DNA of 64,000 nucleotides from NCBI GenBank assembly GCA_934501115.1, contig CAKSTO010000003.1, positions 1-64,000 of the forward strand, given 5' to 3'. Source of the DNA: an uncultured Faecalibacterium sp. Its GTDB lineage: Bacteria > Bacillota > Clostridia > Oscillospirales > Ruminococcaceae. This document shows, piece by piece, positions 1-8,948 of the stretch. Positions within the stretch are counted from its first letter, which is position 1. Every line of letters begins with the position of its first letter. The translations under genes and the position numbers were made by a program. The notes beneath the pieces are model-generated. The model worked only from the letters and a program-made list of their open reading frames with translations. It did no database searches and had not been told where the DNA came from.

Positions 1-462
1 CTGGGCTTCCAGACCTGTCTGCTGTCCGGCAGCCTGACGCTGGTGGTCATGAACCTGCCCACCATCATCCGCACCACGCAGGAATCCCTCAAAACGGTGC
101 CGCAGGGCTACCGCGAGGGTGCCATGGGTCTGGGCGCAGGCAAGTGGCACATCATCCGCACCATCGTGCTGCCCTGCAGCATCGACGGCATCGTGACCGG
201 CTGCATCCTTGCCGTGGGACGCATTGTGGGCGAAAGCGCTGCTCTGCTGTTCACCGCCGGTGCGGCAGAGGTCATTGCCAAGGGCGTGGTCAAAGCCTAC
301 ACCTCCAACGGTGCCACCCTGTCGGTGCTGCTGTACCTGCGTGCCTTTGAGGACGGCGATTTTGCTTCGGCCTGGGGCATCGGTGCGGTGCTGCTGGTGC
401 TGGTGCTGGTCATCAACCTCGCGGCACGGCTGGCAAAGATCAAGCTGAAACAGAAACAGTAA
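1..462 (+). CDS. pstA: Phosphate ABC transporter permease PstA (3' part)
   Basis: The frame is open from the first base of the window, so the start lies upstream and about 153 C-terminal codons are visible. PstA is one of two membrane permeases of the high-affinity PstSCAB phosphate importer. The visible part has hydrophobic helices and the conserved cytoplasmic loop that docks the ATPase (around GAMGLGAGKWHIIRTIVLP, nt 118-176), followed by an RLAKIKLKQ-type basic tail. Identification is supported by pstB and phoU directly downstream in the same direction. The operon order pstA-pstB-phoU is the usual one; pstS and pstC are expected to the left. A palindromic repeat separates it from pstB. 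Confidence 0.93.
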   Translation: MGFQTCLLSGSLTLVVMNLPTIIRTTQESLKTVPQGYREGAMGLGAGKWHIIRTIVLPCSIDGIVTGCILAVGRIVGESAALLFTAGAAEVIAKGVVKAYTSNGATLSVLLYLRAFEDGDFASAWGIGAVLLVLVLVINLAARLAKIKLKQKQ

Positions 463-471
463 AAGAGAAGA

Positions 472-599
472 AACCCTCTCAGTCATTGCTTCGCAATGCC
501 AGCTCCCCCGAGGGGGGAGCTCTTGCGGAGTGAGCCGAAAGTGAAAAAAGCTCCCCCTTTGGGGGAGCTGGCACGCCGTCAGGCGTGACTGAGAGGGTT
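472..599. repeat. Palindromic intergenic repeat, family A (copy 1)
   Basis: An imperfect inverted repeat of about 128 bp with ends AACCCTCTCAGTCA and TGACTGAGAGGGTT and inner arms built from AGCTCCCCC/GGGGGAGCT. It fills the gap between pstA and pstB, so it is transcribed within the operon. Related copies lie at 20287-20418, 33482-33667 and 51430-51575, with a fragment near 44608-44657. The structure is MITE-like, but no transposase or clear target duplication is visible. Confidence 0.85.
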
Positions 600-626
600 C
601 GTTCCAATTCAACAATGAGGTACTCT

Positions 627-1394
<768 letters not shown>

Positions 1395-1408
1395 AGGAGG
1401 AAACAGCT

Positions 1409-2077
1409 ATGAGCATCCGTAAACAGTACGATACCGATCTGGAATCGCTGAAAAGCTCTCTCACTGAGATGGGGCGCATCTCTGCCGACGCTGTGGAGAA
1501 CGCTCTGGAAGCGCTCTGCGTTGCCGATGCCGATGCAGCGGCGGCCATCGTGAAGGGGGACGCCCACATCAACAACATGGAGCGGGATATCGAGCACCGC
1601 TGCATGACATTGCTTCTGCGCCAGCAGCCGGTGGCAGGCGACCTGCGCCGCATCTCCACCGCCATGAAGGTGGTCACGGACATTGAGCGCATCGGCGACC
1701 ATGCCGCCGACATCGCAGAGATCATCCCCCACCTTGTCACCGTCCGCAAAGAGGGCGACCCGGCGGTGAGCCAGACCATTGCCATGGGCAAAAAAGCTCA
1801 CCAGATGATCCTGGATGCCCTTGCCGCCCTGATGGCGGAAGACGAGCTGGCAGCGCGAAAGGTCATTGCCGCAGACGACGCGGTGGACTATGATTTCAAC
1901 GCCATCAAGCACACCCTTGCGCAGGAGATCGCCGAAGACCCCGGCAAGGTGGATGCAGCCCTCGACCTGCTGATGGTCATCAAGTATCTGGAGCGCATCG
2001 GCGACCACGCCGTGAATGTGGTCGAGTGGGTGCAGTTCGTACGCACCGGCCGCTATAAGGACGAGAGCATGTTCTGA
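1409..2077 (+). CDS. phoU: Phosphate signalling complex protein PhoU
   Basis: A 222-residue all-helical cytoplasmic protein made of two PhoU repeats. Each repeat carries the metal-cluster motif, seen as ERIGDHAADIAE near residue 93 and ERIGDHAVNVVEW near residue 194. PhoU couples the Pst transporter to the PhoR/PhoB kinase pair and restrains phosphate uptake. An AAAGGAGG site precedes the ATG by 8 nt. It is the last gene of the pst operon and a terminator follows about 60 nt downstream. Confidence 0.95.
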   Translation: MSIRKQYDTDLESLKSSLTEMGRISADAVENALEALCVADADAAAAIVKGDAHINNMERDIEHRCMTLLLRQQPVAGDLRRISTAMKVVTDIERIGDHAADIAEIIPHLVTVRKEGDPAVSQTIAMGKKAHQMILDALAALMAEDELAARKVIAADDAVDYDFNAIKHTLAQEIAEDPGKVDAALDLLMVIKYLERIGDHAVNVVEWVQFVRTGRYKDESMF

Positions 2078-2133
2078 GCATTTCCCTTCCTCATTTTTGA
2101 GGGTTCGTGTTTTCTTTATTTCTCCTGAAAAAG

Positions 2134-2167
2134 GCCGTTTCTGCCCGACTGCAGAAGCGGTCTTTTT
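2134..2167 (+). terminator. Rho-independent terminator after phoU
   Basis: A 10-bp stem CCGTTTCTGC/GCAGAAGCGG (one G-U pair) with a CCGACT loop runs into TCTTTTTC. It closes the pst operon. Confidence 0.8.
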
Positions 2168-2333
2168 CTGTGGGACGAAAAATAACAAAAAATTTTTAGC
2201 TATCCGCAATATTCCGGTCTGGCAGTTCGTATTCAGTGTGTAAGGCCGAAAAAATGGCCTGTGAGATCCCTGTGCGGCGGGTGCCCGACTGCCCCTGTCC
2301 CCGCCTGCCGCACCCTTTACGGAGGAAAATCTT

Positions 2334-2720
2334 ATGACTCAGATGCAGAAATTTCCGCTGGAAGCCCGCGAGACGGTCAGCCGTGAAGCGCTGGTGCAGG
2401 CGGCCTTGAAAGAGATCACCCAGAATTACCGTGAAGCCAGCCTTTCCAACGTGGCGCGGGAGTATGGCGTTTCGCTGGCATACGTCAGCGAGTGCGTCCG
2501 CGCCGGGACAGGCCGCACCTATAAGGAGCTGCTGCAGAAGCACCGTATGGAGACCGCTGCCCGCCTGCTGCGCCGCAGCGATATGAACATCCAGCAGATC
2601 ATTGCTCTGGTGGGTTATGAGAACACCAGCTATTTTTACCGCCTGTTCCACGAGCGTTACGGCCTGAGCCCCCGGGAGTACCGTGAGGTGCGCGGGATGC
2701 ATCCCCGTGCCGGCGCATAA
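2334..2720 (+). CDS. Small AraC-family DNA-binding protein
   Basis: A 128-residue protein consisting almost only of an AraC-type double helix-turn-helix. The first HTH is around residues 35-58 (VAREYGVSLAYVSECV) and the second around 82-110, ending in the family signature with NTSYFYRLFHERYG and a following SPREYR. There is no N-terminal ligand-binding domain, so an effector cannot be guessed; it resembles the isolated DNA-binding half of longer AraC regulators. ACGGAGG lies upstream of the ATG. The 5' leader holds a GC-rich hairpin near 2272-2314. The targets are unknown; the neighbouring acetyltransferase is a candidate only by proximity. Confidence 0.85.
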   Translation: MTQMQKFPLEARETVSREALVQAALKEITQNYREASLSNVAREYGVSLAYVSECVRAGTGRTYKELLQKHRMETAARLLRRSDMNIQQIIALVGYENTSYFYRLFHERYGLSPREYREVRGMHPRAGA

Positions 2721-2891
2721 ACGCACTTCAACTGCGGGCAGGACACAGCCAGATGCTGTGCCCTGCCTTTTTTGCTGCCGCAGAAGATGCCGCCGCGAGA
2801 ACTGGATTTTTATGGAAAAATGTAGTACAATAAAACCAATTCTCAGCGGTCGTGCCGACGGGGCACGGCGCAGTCGAAAGAGGTGGAATGA

Positions 2892-3395
2892 ATGTTTCGT
2901 GGAGCAGTGAGAGGAGATCTGCCGCAGATCCTGAAGATCTACGCCCATGCACGTGCAGTCATGAAGGCGTCCGGCAACCCGACCCAGTGGGGCGACAACT
3001 TTCCCCCGCAGGAATTGCTGGAGGAGGATATCGACTCGAACCGGTTGTTCCTCTATGTGGTCAACGGCCAGATCGAGGCCGTGTTTGCCTTTATTCTGGG
3101 GGCAGACCCCACCTACGCCGTTATTGAGGACGGTCAGTGGCTGGACGATACCCTGCCCTATGGCACGGTGCACCGTCTGGCATCGGCCGGCAAACAGAAG
3201 GGCGTGGCGGCTGCCGTGCTGGACTGGAGTCTGGAACACTGCCAGAGCCTGCGTGCCGATACCCACGCCGACAACAAGATCATGCAGCACCTGCTGGAAC
3301 AGAACGGTTTTACCCGCTGCGGCGTCATCCATGTGGCAGACGGCTCGCCCCGCTATGCCTATCAGAAGCTGGCGCTGACCCAGCCGCTGCGCTGA
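2892..3395 (+). CDS. GNAT-family N-acetyltransferase
   Basis: A 167-residue cytoplasmic protein of typical single-domain GNAT length. The N-terminal FRGAVRGDLPQILKIYAHAR is the usual helix 1 region. VHRLASAGKQKGVAAAVLDW around residues 93-112 occupies the acetyl-CoA-binding stretch. The segment DTHADNKIMQHLLEQNGF around 121-138 is the strongly conserved C-terminal motif (N..M...L...GF). The substrate cannot be told from sequence. A TGTAGTACAAT extended -10 lies at about 2821-2831, suggesting its own promoter. Confidence 0.85.
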   Translation: MFRGAVRGDLPQILKIYAHARAVMKASGNPTQWGDNFPPQELLEEDIDSNRLFLYVVNGQIEAVFAFILGADPTYAVIEDGQWLDDTLPYGTVHRLASAGKQKGVAAAVLDWSLEHCQSLRADTHADNKIMQHLLEQNGFTRCGVIHVADGSPRYAYQKLALTQPLR

Positions 3396-3420
3396 AAACA
3401 GATGCCCCCAAAAGTCCCGG

Positions 3421-3468
3421 TCTGCGGATGCAGAGCCTGCGTGCAGGCTTTGTGTCCGCAGATTTTTT
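3421..3468 (+). terminator. Terminator after the acetyltransferase gene
   Basis: The arms TCTGCGGA (3421-3428) and TCCGCAGA (3455-3462) enclose an inner AGCCTGC/GCAGGCT hairpin and are followed by TTTTTT. The rest of the 328-bp gap to sstT holds only the sstT promoter and leader. Confidence 0.85.
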
Positions 3469-3622
3469 GGTTTGAAGTGATCGCCCTCCCTGTTCCGCGC
3501 TGTCGGAAAGAACGAAGCCGCCAAATCTTGAAACTGTCCTCGATACAAATACAGATCAGCGGAAAAACCCTATGAGAACAGACCTGAATGCAAATTTGTG
3601 AACGAAAAATGTCTGAAAATGC

Positions 3623-3651
3623 TTTCATTTTTCTGCCGTGTGTGCTATAAT
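3623..3651 (+). promoter_or_regulatory. Probable sstT promoter
   Basis: An extended -10, TGCTATAAT (TATAAT at 3646-3651), with a weak -35, TTTCAT at 3623-3628, spaced 17 bp. The same TGTGCTATAATAA core recurs before the phosphatase gene at 31945. Confidence 0.7.
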
Positions 3652-3682
3652 AACACCCGTCCTCGTGTAAGAGACAGGAAAC

Positions 3683-3701
3683 TGTGCGCGGCTGGCGCAC
3701 A
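3683..3701 (+). other. Leader hairpin before the sstT ribosome-binding site
   Basis: TGTGCGC/GCGCACA form a perfect 7-bp stem with a GGCTG loop, ending about 10 nt before the AGGAG of sstT. There is no T-run, so it is not a terminator. It may stabilise the mRNA or tune translation; this is inference. Confidence 0.5.
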
Positions 3702-3723
3702 ATAGGAAAGAGGAGTGTCTATT

Positions 3724-4980
3724 ATGAAAACGTTGAACAAGGCAGTTGCCCGCTACAACGGCATTAGCCTGATCGTTCGCATCCTGATCGGTCTGATCGT
3801 TGGTGCGGTGCTGGCTCTGGCGGCTCCCGGTGCAGGCTGGGTGGGTGAACTGGGCAGCCTGTTCGTGGGCGCACTGAAGGGCATTGCCCCGGTGCTGGTG
3901 TTCGTGATCGTGGCAAGTGCTCTGGCACAGGGCTCTTCCAAGCTGGACCGCCGCTTCGGCACGGTCATCTGGCTGTACATGCTCACCACCTTTCTGGCTG
4001 CTGCCATCGCAGTGGTGACCAGCTTTATGTTCCCGGTCACGGTCGTGCTGGCAGACGCTGCCCAGTCGGACGTGGTGCCGCAGGGTCTGGGCGAAGTGAT
4101 GGGCACCCTGCTCACCAACTTTGTGGCAAACCCCGTCAGCGCCATCATGAGCGGCAACTACATCGGCATCCTGTTCTGGGCCTGCATGTTCGGCGTGGCC
4201 ATGAAGAAGATCGGCTCTGACACCACCAAGACCTTTATGGCAAACACCGCCGATGCGGTCTCCCAGATCGTGCGCTGGATCATCAATCTGGCTCCCTTCG
4301 GCATCATGGGTCTGGTCTACACCAATGTTTCCGGCAACGGCCTTGCCATCTTTACCCAGTACGGCAAGCTGCTGGCCCTGCTGGTGGGCACCATGCTGTT
4401 CATGGCCCTCATCGTCTCCCCCTTCATCATGTTTATCTATCTGGGCTGCAACCCCTATCCGCTGGTGTTCCGCTGCCTGCGTGAGTCCGGCCTGACCGCC
4501 TTCTTCACCCGCAGCTCCGCCGCCAACATCCCCGTGAACATGGCCCTGTGCGAAAAGCTGGGTCTGGACAAGGATATGTATTCCGTCTCCATCCCGCTGG
4601 GCGCTACCATCAACATGGACGGTGCCGCCATCACCATCACCATCATGACGCTGGCCGCTGCTAACACCTTGGGCATTCAGGTGTCTCTGCCTGCAGCCAT
4701 CGTGCTGAGCGCCATGAGCGCTCTGGGTGCCTGCGGTGCTTCCGGCGTGGCCGGCGGTTCCCTGCTGCTGATCCCCATGGCCTGCTCCCTGTTCGGCATC
4801 TCCAACGATGTCGCCATGCAGATGGTGGGCGTCGGCTTCATCATCGGCGTGGTGCAGGACTCTGTGGAGACTGCCCTGAACTCTGCCGGTGACGTGGAGT
4901 TCGCTGCTACGGCAGAGTACCATCAGTGGCGCAAGCAGGGCAAGCCCCTGCCGGAGTTCCTGAGCGGCAAGAAGAATTAA
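3724..4980 (+). CDS. sstT: Serine/threonine:Na+ symporter SstT
   Basis: A 418-residue integral membrane protein of the dicarboxylate/amino acid:cation symporter family, importing serine and threonine with sodium. It has about eight membrane helices. The re-entrant serine-rich hairpin contains FFTRSSAANIPVN (about residue 262). The helix 7 motif INMDGAAI is near residue 297, and a second hairpin, GACGASGVAGG, near residue 340. The N-terminus RYNGISLIVRILIGLIVG is typical of SstT rather than GltP/DctA. The ATG at 3724 has AGGAG 8 nt upstream; an in-frame GTG at 3715 overlaps that site and is rejected. It is monocistronic, with its own promoter and terminator. Confidence 0.95.
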   Translation: MKTLNKAVARYNGISLIVRILIGLIVGAVLALAAPGAGWVGELGSLFVGALKGIAPVLVFVIVASALAQGSSKLDRRFGTVIWLYMLTTFLAAAIAVVTSFMFPVTVVLADAAQSDVVPQGLGEVMGTLLTNFVANPVSAIMSGNYIGILFWACMFGVAMKKIGSDTTKTFMANTADAVSQIVRWIINLAPFGIMGLVYTNVSGNGLAIFTQYGKLLALLVGTMLFMALIVSPFIMFIYLGCNPYPLVFRCLRESGLTAFFTRSSAANIPVNMALCEKLGLDKDMYSVSIPLGATINMDGAAITITIMTLAAANTLGIQVSLPAAIVLSAMSALGACGASGVAGGSLLLIPMACSLFGISNDVAMQMVGVGFIIGVVQDSVETALNSAGDVEFAATAEYHQWRKQGKPLPEFLSGKKN

Positions 4981-4985
4981 AAGAG

Positions 4986-5026
4986 CAAAAAAATGGCTGG
5001 CATCGCAGGATGCCAGCCATTTTTTG
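4986..5026. terminator. Bidirectional terminator between sstT and the ECF S-component gene
   Basis: A 12-bp perfect stem ATGGCTGGCATC/GATGCCAGCCAT is flanked by an A-run on the left and T6 on the right. It serves both convergent genes. Confidence 0.92.
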
Positions 5027-5563
5027 TCAGTCGATGACCTTTGCCTTCTGCAAAGCTACCAAAATCAGCGGGATGAGCACCAGCTGTGCCGCGATGCCCG
5101 GCACGGCGGTGAGCAGCGCACCGGACAAAAATGCGCTGAACGGGAAGGACGAGCCGGTGAGACCTGCCAGTACAAAGCGGACGGCACCCCACACCAGACG
5201 TCCCGCTACCATGGCGGTGACGAGAGATGCGTACATCATGGGAACCGTGTGCTTTCCCTTGCGCCAGAGCACGCCGGACACAAGGCCGTAAGCGGCCAGC
5301 TCAAAGGCCATGGAGATGGCGATGGGGAACATCGGCGGCATACCGAACAGCACCGAGCGCACCAGCGGCGCAATAAAGCCTACGGCGAGACCCCACGGCC
5401 CGCCCAGCACAAAGCCGCACAGCAGAACAGGAAAGTGCATCGGGCACAGCATGTTGCCCACCTGCGGCACATGGCCGGTGACCATGGGCAGCACAAAGGC
5501 CAGCGCCAGAAACAGCGCCGCCAGCACGAGGCTGCGGGTGGTGGAATGGTTTTTGGTTTTCAT
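5027..5563 (-). CDS. ECF transporter S component (substrate unknown)
   Basis: A 178-residue membrane protein with about six hydrophobic helices, matching the substrate-binding S subunit of energy-coupling factor vitamin transporters (ECF_trnsprt type). Typical features are the basic N-terminus MKTKNHSTTRSLVLAALFLA, the stretch PMHFPVLLCGFVLGGPWGL, and RSVLFGMPPMFP followed by AFELAAYGLVSGVLW. The ATPase and T subunits are not nearby, as usual for group II S components. The ATG at 5563 has GGAGG 7 nt upstream; longer in-frame starts lack a site. It is preceded by a strong promoter and about 160 nt of structured leader, which suggests ligand-controlled expression. A folate, pantothenate or similar vitamin is possible, but I cannot assign one. 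Confidence 0.85.
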   Translation of the reverse strand: MKTKNHSTTRSLVLAALFLALAFVLPMVTGHVPQVGNMLCPMHFPVLLCGFVLGGPWGLAVGFIAPLVRSVLFGMPPMFPIAISMAFELAAYGLVSGVLWRKGKHTVPMMYASLVTAMVAGRLVWGAVRFVLAGLTGSSFPFSAFLSGALLTAVPGIAAQLVLIPLILVALQKAKVID

Positions 5564-5580
5564 GAAGATCCTCCCTTGCC

Positions 5581-5759
5581 AAAGAAAAAGGAGCCTGCCC
5601 GGCTTGCAAGCCAAAGGCAGACCCCTTCATGGCGTCTGTAATAAAAGCGGAAAATCCGGACAAGAATGCCCGAAAGATAGAAAAACGGACTTCTGCCCGC
5701 ACATCCGGCTTCCTGCCGGAAGCTGTGAAAAATATAGCAGATGCCTCTGGCTTTGTCAA
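5581..5759 (-). promoter_or_regulatory. Promoter and attenuator-like leader of the ECF S component (riboswitch candidate)
   Basis: On the minus strand, TTGACA (5754-5759), 17 bp and TATATT (5731-5736) form a near-consensus promoter. The leader then holds a TCCGGC/GCCGGA hairpin (5704-5720), two similar CGGGCA...GTCCG units, and a last hairpin (5595-5620, CTGCC/GGCAG with inner GGCTT/AAGCC) followed by a T-rich run, like an intrinsic terminator 18 nt before the start codon. I do not recognise the THF, TPP, FMN, preQ1 or cobalamin consensus. The remaining bases up to 5846 show nothing else. Confidence 0.6.
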
Positions 5760-5846
5760 GATACGGCAAAAAGCCTGCAATTTGACCAAAAAGCGGCGGA
5801 TTTCCATGAATATTTCCCCGTGTGTGTACATTTTGCATGAAGATGC

Positions 5847-5875
5847 TTGACCTTTTTGCATAGAATAGCTAATAT
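5847..5875 (+). promoter_or_regulatory. Transketolase operon promoter
   Basis: TTGACC (5847-5852), 17 bp, TAATAT (5870-5875). The leader to the ATG at 5978 is about 95 nt. Confidence 0.8.
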
Positions 5876-5977
5876 AAACTTGAAAAAGAGCGCGCTGCGG
5901 GCAGCAGGACTGCACCGGCGCTGACGAAAGGCTTTTTTGAATATGTGCAAATCTGAGGTTCATACGGGAGGACCATC

Positions 5978-6829
5978 ATGACTAATGCAGAAAAACTTAC
6001 TCTGGCCAAACACGCCTGCCACATCCGCATGGGCGTGATCGAGGGCACGCACAGCGCAAAGTGCGGCCATCCGGGCGGCAGTCTGGATATCGCCGAGCTG
6101 CTGAGCTACCTCTATTTCGTGGAAATGAACATTGATCCGAAGGAGCCGAAGAAAGCTGACCGCGACCGTCTGGTGCTGTCAAAGGGTCATGCCGCTCCGG
6201 CACTGTACGCAGCGCTGGCAGAACGCGGGTACTTCCCGGTGGAAGACCTCAAGACCCTGCGTAAGATCGGCAGCTATCTGCAGGGTCACCCCAACATGAA
6301 TGAAACGCCGGGCGTGGATATGTCCACCGGCAGTCTGGGGCAGGGCATCTCTGCCGCCTGCGGCATGGCACTGGGCGCCAAGCACGCCGGCAAGCCCATC
6401 AACGTCTACACCATCGTGGGCGACGGCGAGGTGGAAGAGGGCGAGTGCTGGGAAGCCTTCATGTTTGCCGCACACTACGGCCTTTCCAACCTGTGCGTTG
6501 TGCTGGACCGCAACCATCTGCAGATCGACGGCACCACCGAGACGGTCATGAACAGCGCCCCGCTGGAAGAGAAGCTGAAAGCCTTCAACTTCAATGTCGT
6601 CACCATCGACGGCCACGACTACGACCAGATCGAAGCCGCCATGCAGGCGTTCCATGCAGAAACTGCAAAGCCCACCTGCATCATCATGGACACCACAAAG
6701 GGCAAGGGCGTTTCCTTTATGACCAACTCTGTGGACTGGCACGGCAAGGGCCCCAACGATGACGAGTATAAGATCGCAATTGAGGAACTGAACGCCGCAT
6801 ACGCCGCGCTGGAGCAGGAGGAAAACTAA
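5978..6829 (+). CDS. Transketolase, N-terminal (thiamine diphosphate-binding) subunit
   Basis: A 283-residue cytoplasmic protein equal to the first third of full-length transketolase, which moves two-carbon units between pentose-pathway sugars. The thiamine diphosphate/Mg motif begins at GDGEVEEGECWEA (about residue 148) and ends at the downstream N in LDRNHLQIDG. HAKCGHPGGS-type residues appear near 26-34 as THSAKCGHPGG, and STGSLGQGISAACGMA near 114 is also conserved. Splitting into N and C subunits is common in Firmicutes and archaea. The C subunit gene begins 1 nt after the stop, so the two are co-translated and presumably form the active complex. Confidence 0.94.
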   Translation: MTNAEKLTLAKHACHIRMGVIEGTHSAKCGHPGGSLDIAELLSYLYFVEMNIDPKEPKKADRDRLVLSKGHAAPALYAALAERGYFPVEDLKTLRKIGSYLQGHPNMNETPGVDMSTGSLGQGISAACGMALGAKHAGKPINVYTIVGDGEVEEGECWEAFMFAAHYGLSNLCVVLDRNHLQIDGTTETVMNSAPLEEKLKAFNFNVVTIDGHDYDQIEAAMQAFHAETAKPTCIIMDTTKGKGVSFMTNSVDWHGKGPNDDEYKIAIEELNAAYAALEQEEN

Positions 6830-6830
6830 G

Positions 6831-7778
6831 ATGGCAGATGTGAAGAAGATCGCTACCCGTGAAAGCTACGGCAACACCCTGAAGGAGCTGGCCGCCGAAG
6901 GCCACGAGGATCTGGTGGTGCTGGACGCAGACCTTGCCGCTGCCACCAAGACCGGCATGTTCCGCAAGGCTTACCCGGATCGCCACTTTGACTGCGGCAT
7001 TGCCGAGGGCAACATGATGGGCGTGGCCGCAGGCCTGTCCACCATGGGTTACGTGCCCTTTGTTTCCAGCTTTGCCATGTTCGCCGCCGGCCGCGCCTTC
7101 GAGCAGGTGCGCAACTCCGTCGGCTACCCCCACCTGAACGTCAAGATCGGTGCCACCCACGGCGGCATTTCCGTCGGCGAGGACGGCGCGTCCCATCAGT
7201 GCTGCGAGGACTTTGCCCTCATGCGCAGCATCCCCGGTATGACCGTGATCTGCCCGGCAGACGATGTGGAGGCTCGCGCCGCTGTGCGCGCCGCCTACGA
7301 AATGGAAGGCCCTGTCTACCTGCGCTTTGGCCGTCTGGCCGTGCCGGTGTTCCACGATGCCGAGAACTATCACTTTGAGATCGGCAAGGGCGAGCAGATC
7401 ACCGAGGGCGATGATATCGCCATCATCGCCACTGGTCTGATGGTCAACGAGGCTCGTATTGCCGCGGAACAGCTGGCCGCTGAGGGCATCCACGCCCGGG
7501 TCATCAACATCCACACCATCAAGCCTCTGGACGAGGAGATCGTCCTCAAGGCTGCCCGCGAGTGCGGCATGGTCATTACCGCCGAAGAGCACAACGTCAT
7601 CGGCGGTCTGGGCGAGGCCGTCTGCGCCGTGCTGAGCGAAAAGCTGCCCACCCCTGTGCGCCGCGTAGGCGTGCAGGACGTGTTCGGCTGCTCCGGCCCG
7701 GCATGGGATCTGCTGAAGCTCTACGGTCTGGATGCTGCCACCATCTGCAAGACTGCCCACGAGATGCTGGGCAAATAA
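6831..7778 (+). CDS. Transketolase, C-terminal subunit
   Basis: A 315-residue partner of the upstream gene, carrying the pyrimidine-binding and C-terminal transketolase domains. The glutamate that activates the thiamine ring lies in CGIAEGNMMGVAAGLS (about residue 56). The phosphate-binding arginine region and the domain 3 segments IIATGLMVNEA (about 198) and VITAEEHNVIGGLG (about 246) are typical. Translation is tightly coupled to the N subunit (one base between genes; AGGAGG overlaps the N-subunit end). The pair supplies pentose phosphates and erythrose 4-phosphate, the latter feeding the aromatic pathway encoded at 61.5-64 kb. Confidence 0.94.
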   Translation: MADVKKIATRESYGNTLKELAAEGHEDLVVLDADLAAATKTGMFRKAYPDRHFDCGIAEGNMMGVAAGLSTMGYVPFVSSFAMFAAGRAFEQVRNSVGYPHLNVKIGATHGGISVGEDGASHQCCEDFALMRSIPGMTVICPADDVEARAAVRAAYEMEGPVYLRFGRLAVPVFHDAENYHFEIGKGEQITEGDDIAIIATGLMVNEARIAAEQLAAEGIHARVINIHTIKPLDEEIVLKAARECGMVITAEEHNVIGGLGEAVCAVLSEKLPTPVRRVGVQDVFGCSGPAWDLLKLYGLDAATICKTAHEMLGK

Positions 7779-7804
7779 AGCTGTCCGAATATTATAAGAG
7801 CTGA

Positions 7805-7851
7805 GGGGCTGCTGCACGTTCGTTCAAAACGAGGTGCAGCAGCCCCTTTTT
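7805..7851. terminator. Terminator between transketolase and lysR-type genes
   Basis: A 13-bp perfect stem GGGGCTGCTGCAC/GTGCAGCAGCCCC followed by TTTTT on the plus strand. It sits at the convergent ends of both genes. Confidence 0.92.
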
Positions 7852-7855
7852 GCAT

Positions 7856-8746
7856 TCATTCTTCGCCCAGCAGCTTTGCACGGCTGGCGTATACAGCGGT
7901 AAATACCTCCCGCAGCCGTTGGATCTCGGGGCGCGGGTCGTCCCGCAGGGTCAGCAGACAGGTGTCCGGCAACGGCAGCTGCAGCGGCAGGTACCACGCC
8001 GCCGGAAAGGCCGGGTATTTCATCGGGCACAAAAACATGCCGCGCCCGGCAAGCAGATCGTTGTAAACACACTCGTAGTTTTCCACCATGTGCCAGCTTG
8101 GTGCGGAAAACGGCAGGCCGGGCTGAACAACGGCAAGATCCACCATTTCCTGATACAGCGGCTCATAAAACAGCTGCTGCCCGGCAAGATCGGCCAGCGC
8201 CAGAGTGCTGCGCCCTGTGAGCGGGTGCTCCGGCGATACGATCAGGTAAAAGGTGTTGTGCAGGATGGGGATGCGCTCGATCTCCGGCTGCAGCGGCCCA
8301 AAGGGCAGATAGAGGGCTGCGTCTGCCTCGCTGCAGAGCATTTCGTGGGGGTTGCGTGACACGGGCCGAGTGTCCACCGCAAACTCATACCCCGGCAGCG
8401 CGGCGTGCAGCCGTGCCATCAGGATGGGATAAATGGGGTCCCGCTGCAGCAGCACCGGCGGCAGGCGCAGGGTCAGTGTGCGCCGCCGGGCAAAGCCCTT
8501 CAGTGTGGTGCGGGCGTTCAGGATGCTGCGATAGATGGTCTCCGCCTGCGGCACAAAGGCCCGGCCTGCTTCGGTCAGCGCCACGCGGGTGGTGCTGCGC
8601 TCAAACAGGGCCAGATCCAGCTCCTTTTCCAGACTGCGGATCTGGTAGCTGAGGGCGGGCTGGGTGCAGTACAGCTCCCGGGCGGCTGTGGTAAAATTCA
8701 GGGTCCGGCTCACGGTGAGAAAACACAGCAGCTGGTGGTCGTTCAT
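7856..8746 (-). CDS. LysR-family transcriptional regulator
   Basis: A 296-residue regulator. The winged HTH is at residues 1-60 (FLTVSRTLNFTTAARELY, TQPALSYQIRSLEKELDLALFER), and a LysR substrate-binding fold follows to about 290. I chose the ATG at 8746, where the LysR N-terminus MNDHQLLCFL begins and AAGGAG lies 10 nt upstream; the frame continues open upstream but is not LysR-like. It is divergent from the exported flavoprotein gene at 8949 with a 202-bp shared regulatory region, the classic arrangement in which the LysR protein controls its divergent neighbour. The effector may be the substrate of that reductase; this is inference. Confidence 0.9.
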   Translation of the reverse strand: MNDHQLLCFLTVSRTLNFTTAARELYCTQPALSYQIRSLEKELDLALFERSTTRVALTEAGRAFVPQAETIYRSILNARTTLKGFARRRTLTLRLPPVLLQRDPIYPILMARLHAALPGYEFAVDTRPVSRNPHEMLCSEADAALYLPFGPLQPEIERIPILHNTFYLIVSPEHPLTGRSTLALADLAGQQLFYEPLYQEMVDLAVVQPGLPFSAPSWHMVENYECVYNDLLAGRGMFLCPMKYPAFPAAWYLPLQLPLPDTCLLTLRDDPRPEIQRLREVFTAVYASRAKLLGEE

Positions 8747-8791
8747 CCGAAAAAAGCTCCTTTCTGTGCAGGGGAAGATCCGTCTGCTCTC

Positions 8792-8820
8792 AGTATAGCA
8801 TGGCGGGAGACAGTTATAAA
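8792..8820 (-). promoter_or_regulatory. Promoter of the lysR-type gene
   Basis: On the minus strand, TTTATA (8815-8820), 17 bp and an extended -10, TGCTATACT (TATACT at 8792-8797). The divergent flavoprotein promoter lies in the AT-rich stretch about 8840-8885 (TATTTTATACT), but its boxes are less certain. Confidence 0.65.
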
Positions 8821-8948
8821 CACTTTTTATTAGGGCGGAAAAATTTTTTTGTTTCCCTTTTACTTCGTTATATTTTATACTAAGTGCGGCGCGGGAAAAA
8901 CTCCCGCAGAGACGAAGAGAAATTGATGAGAAGAAAGAGGAAATCCAA

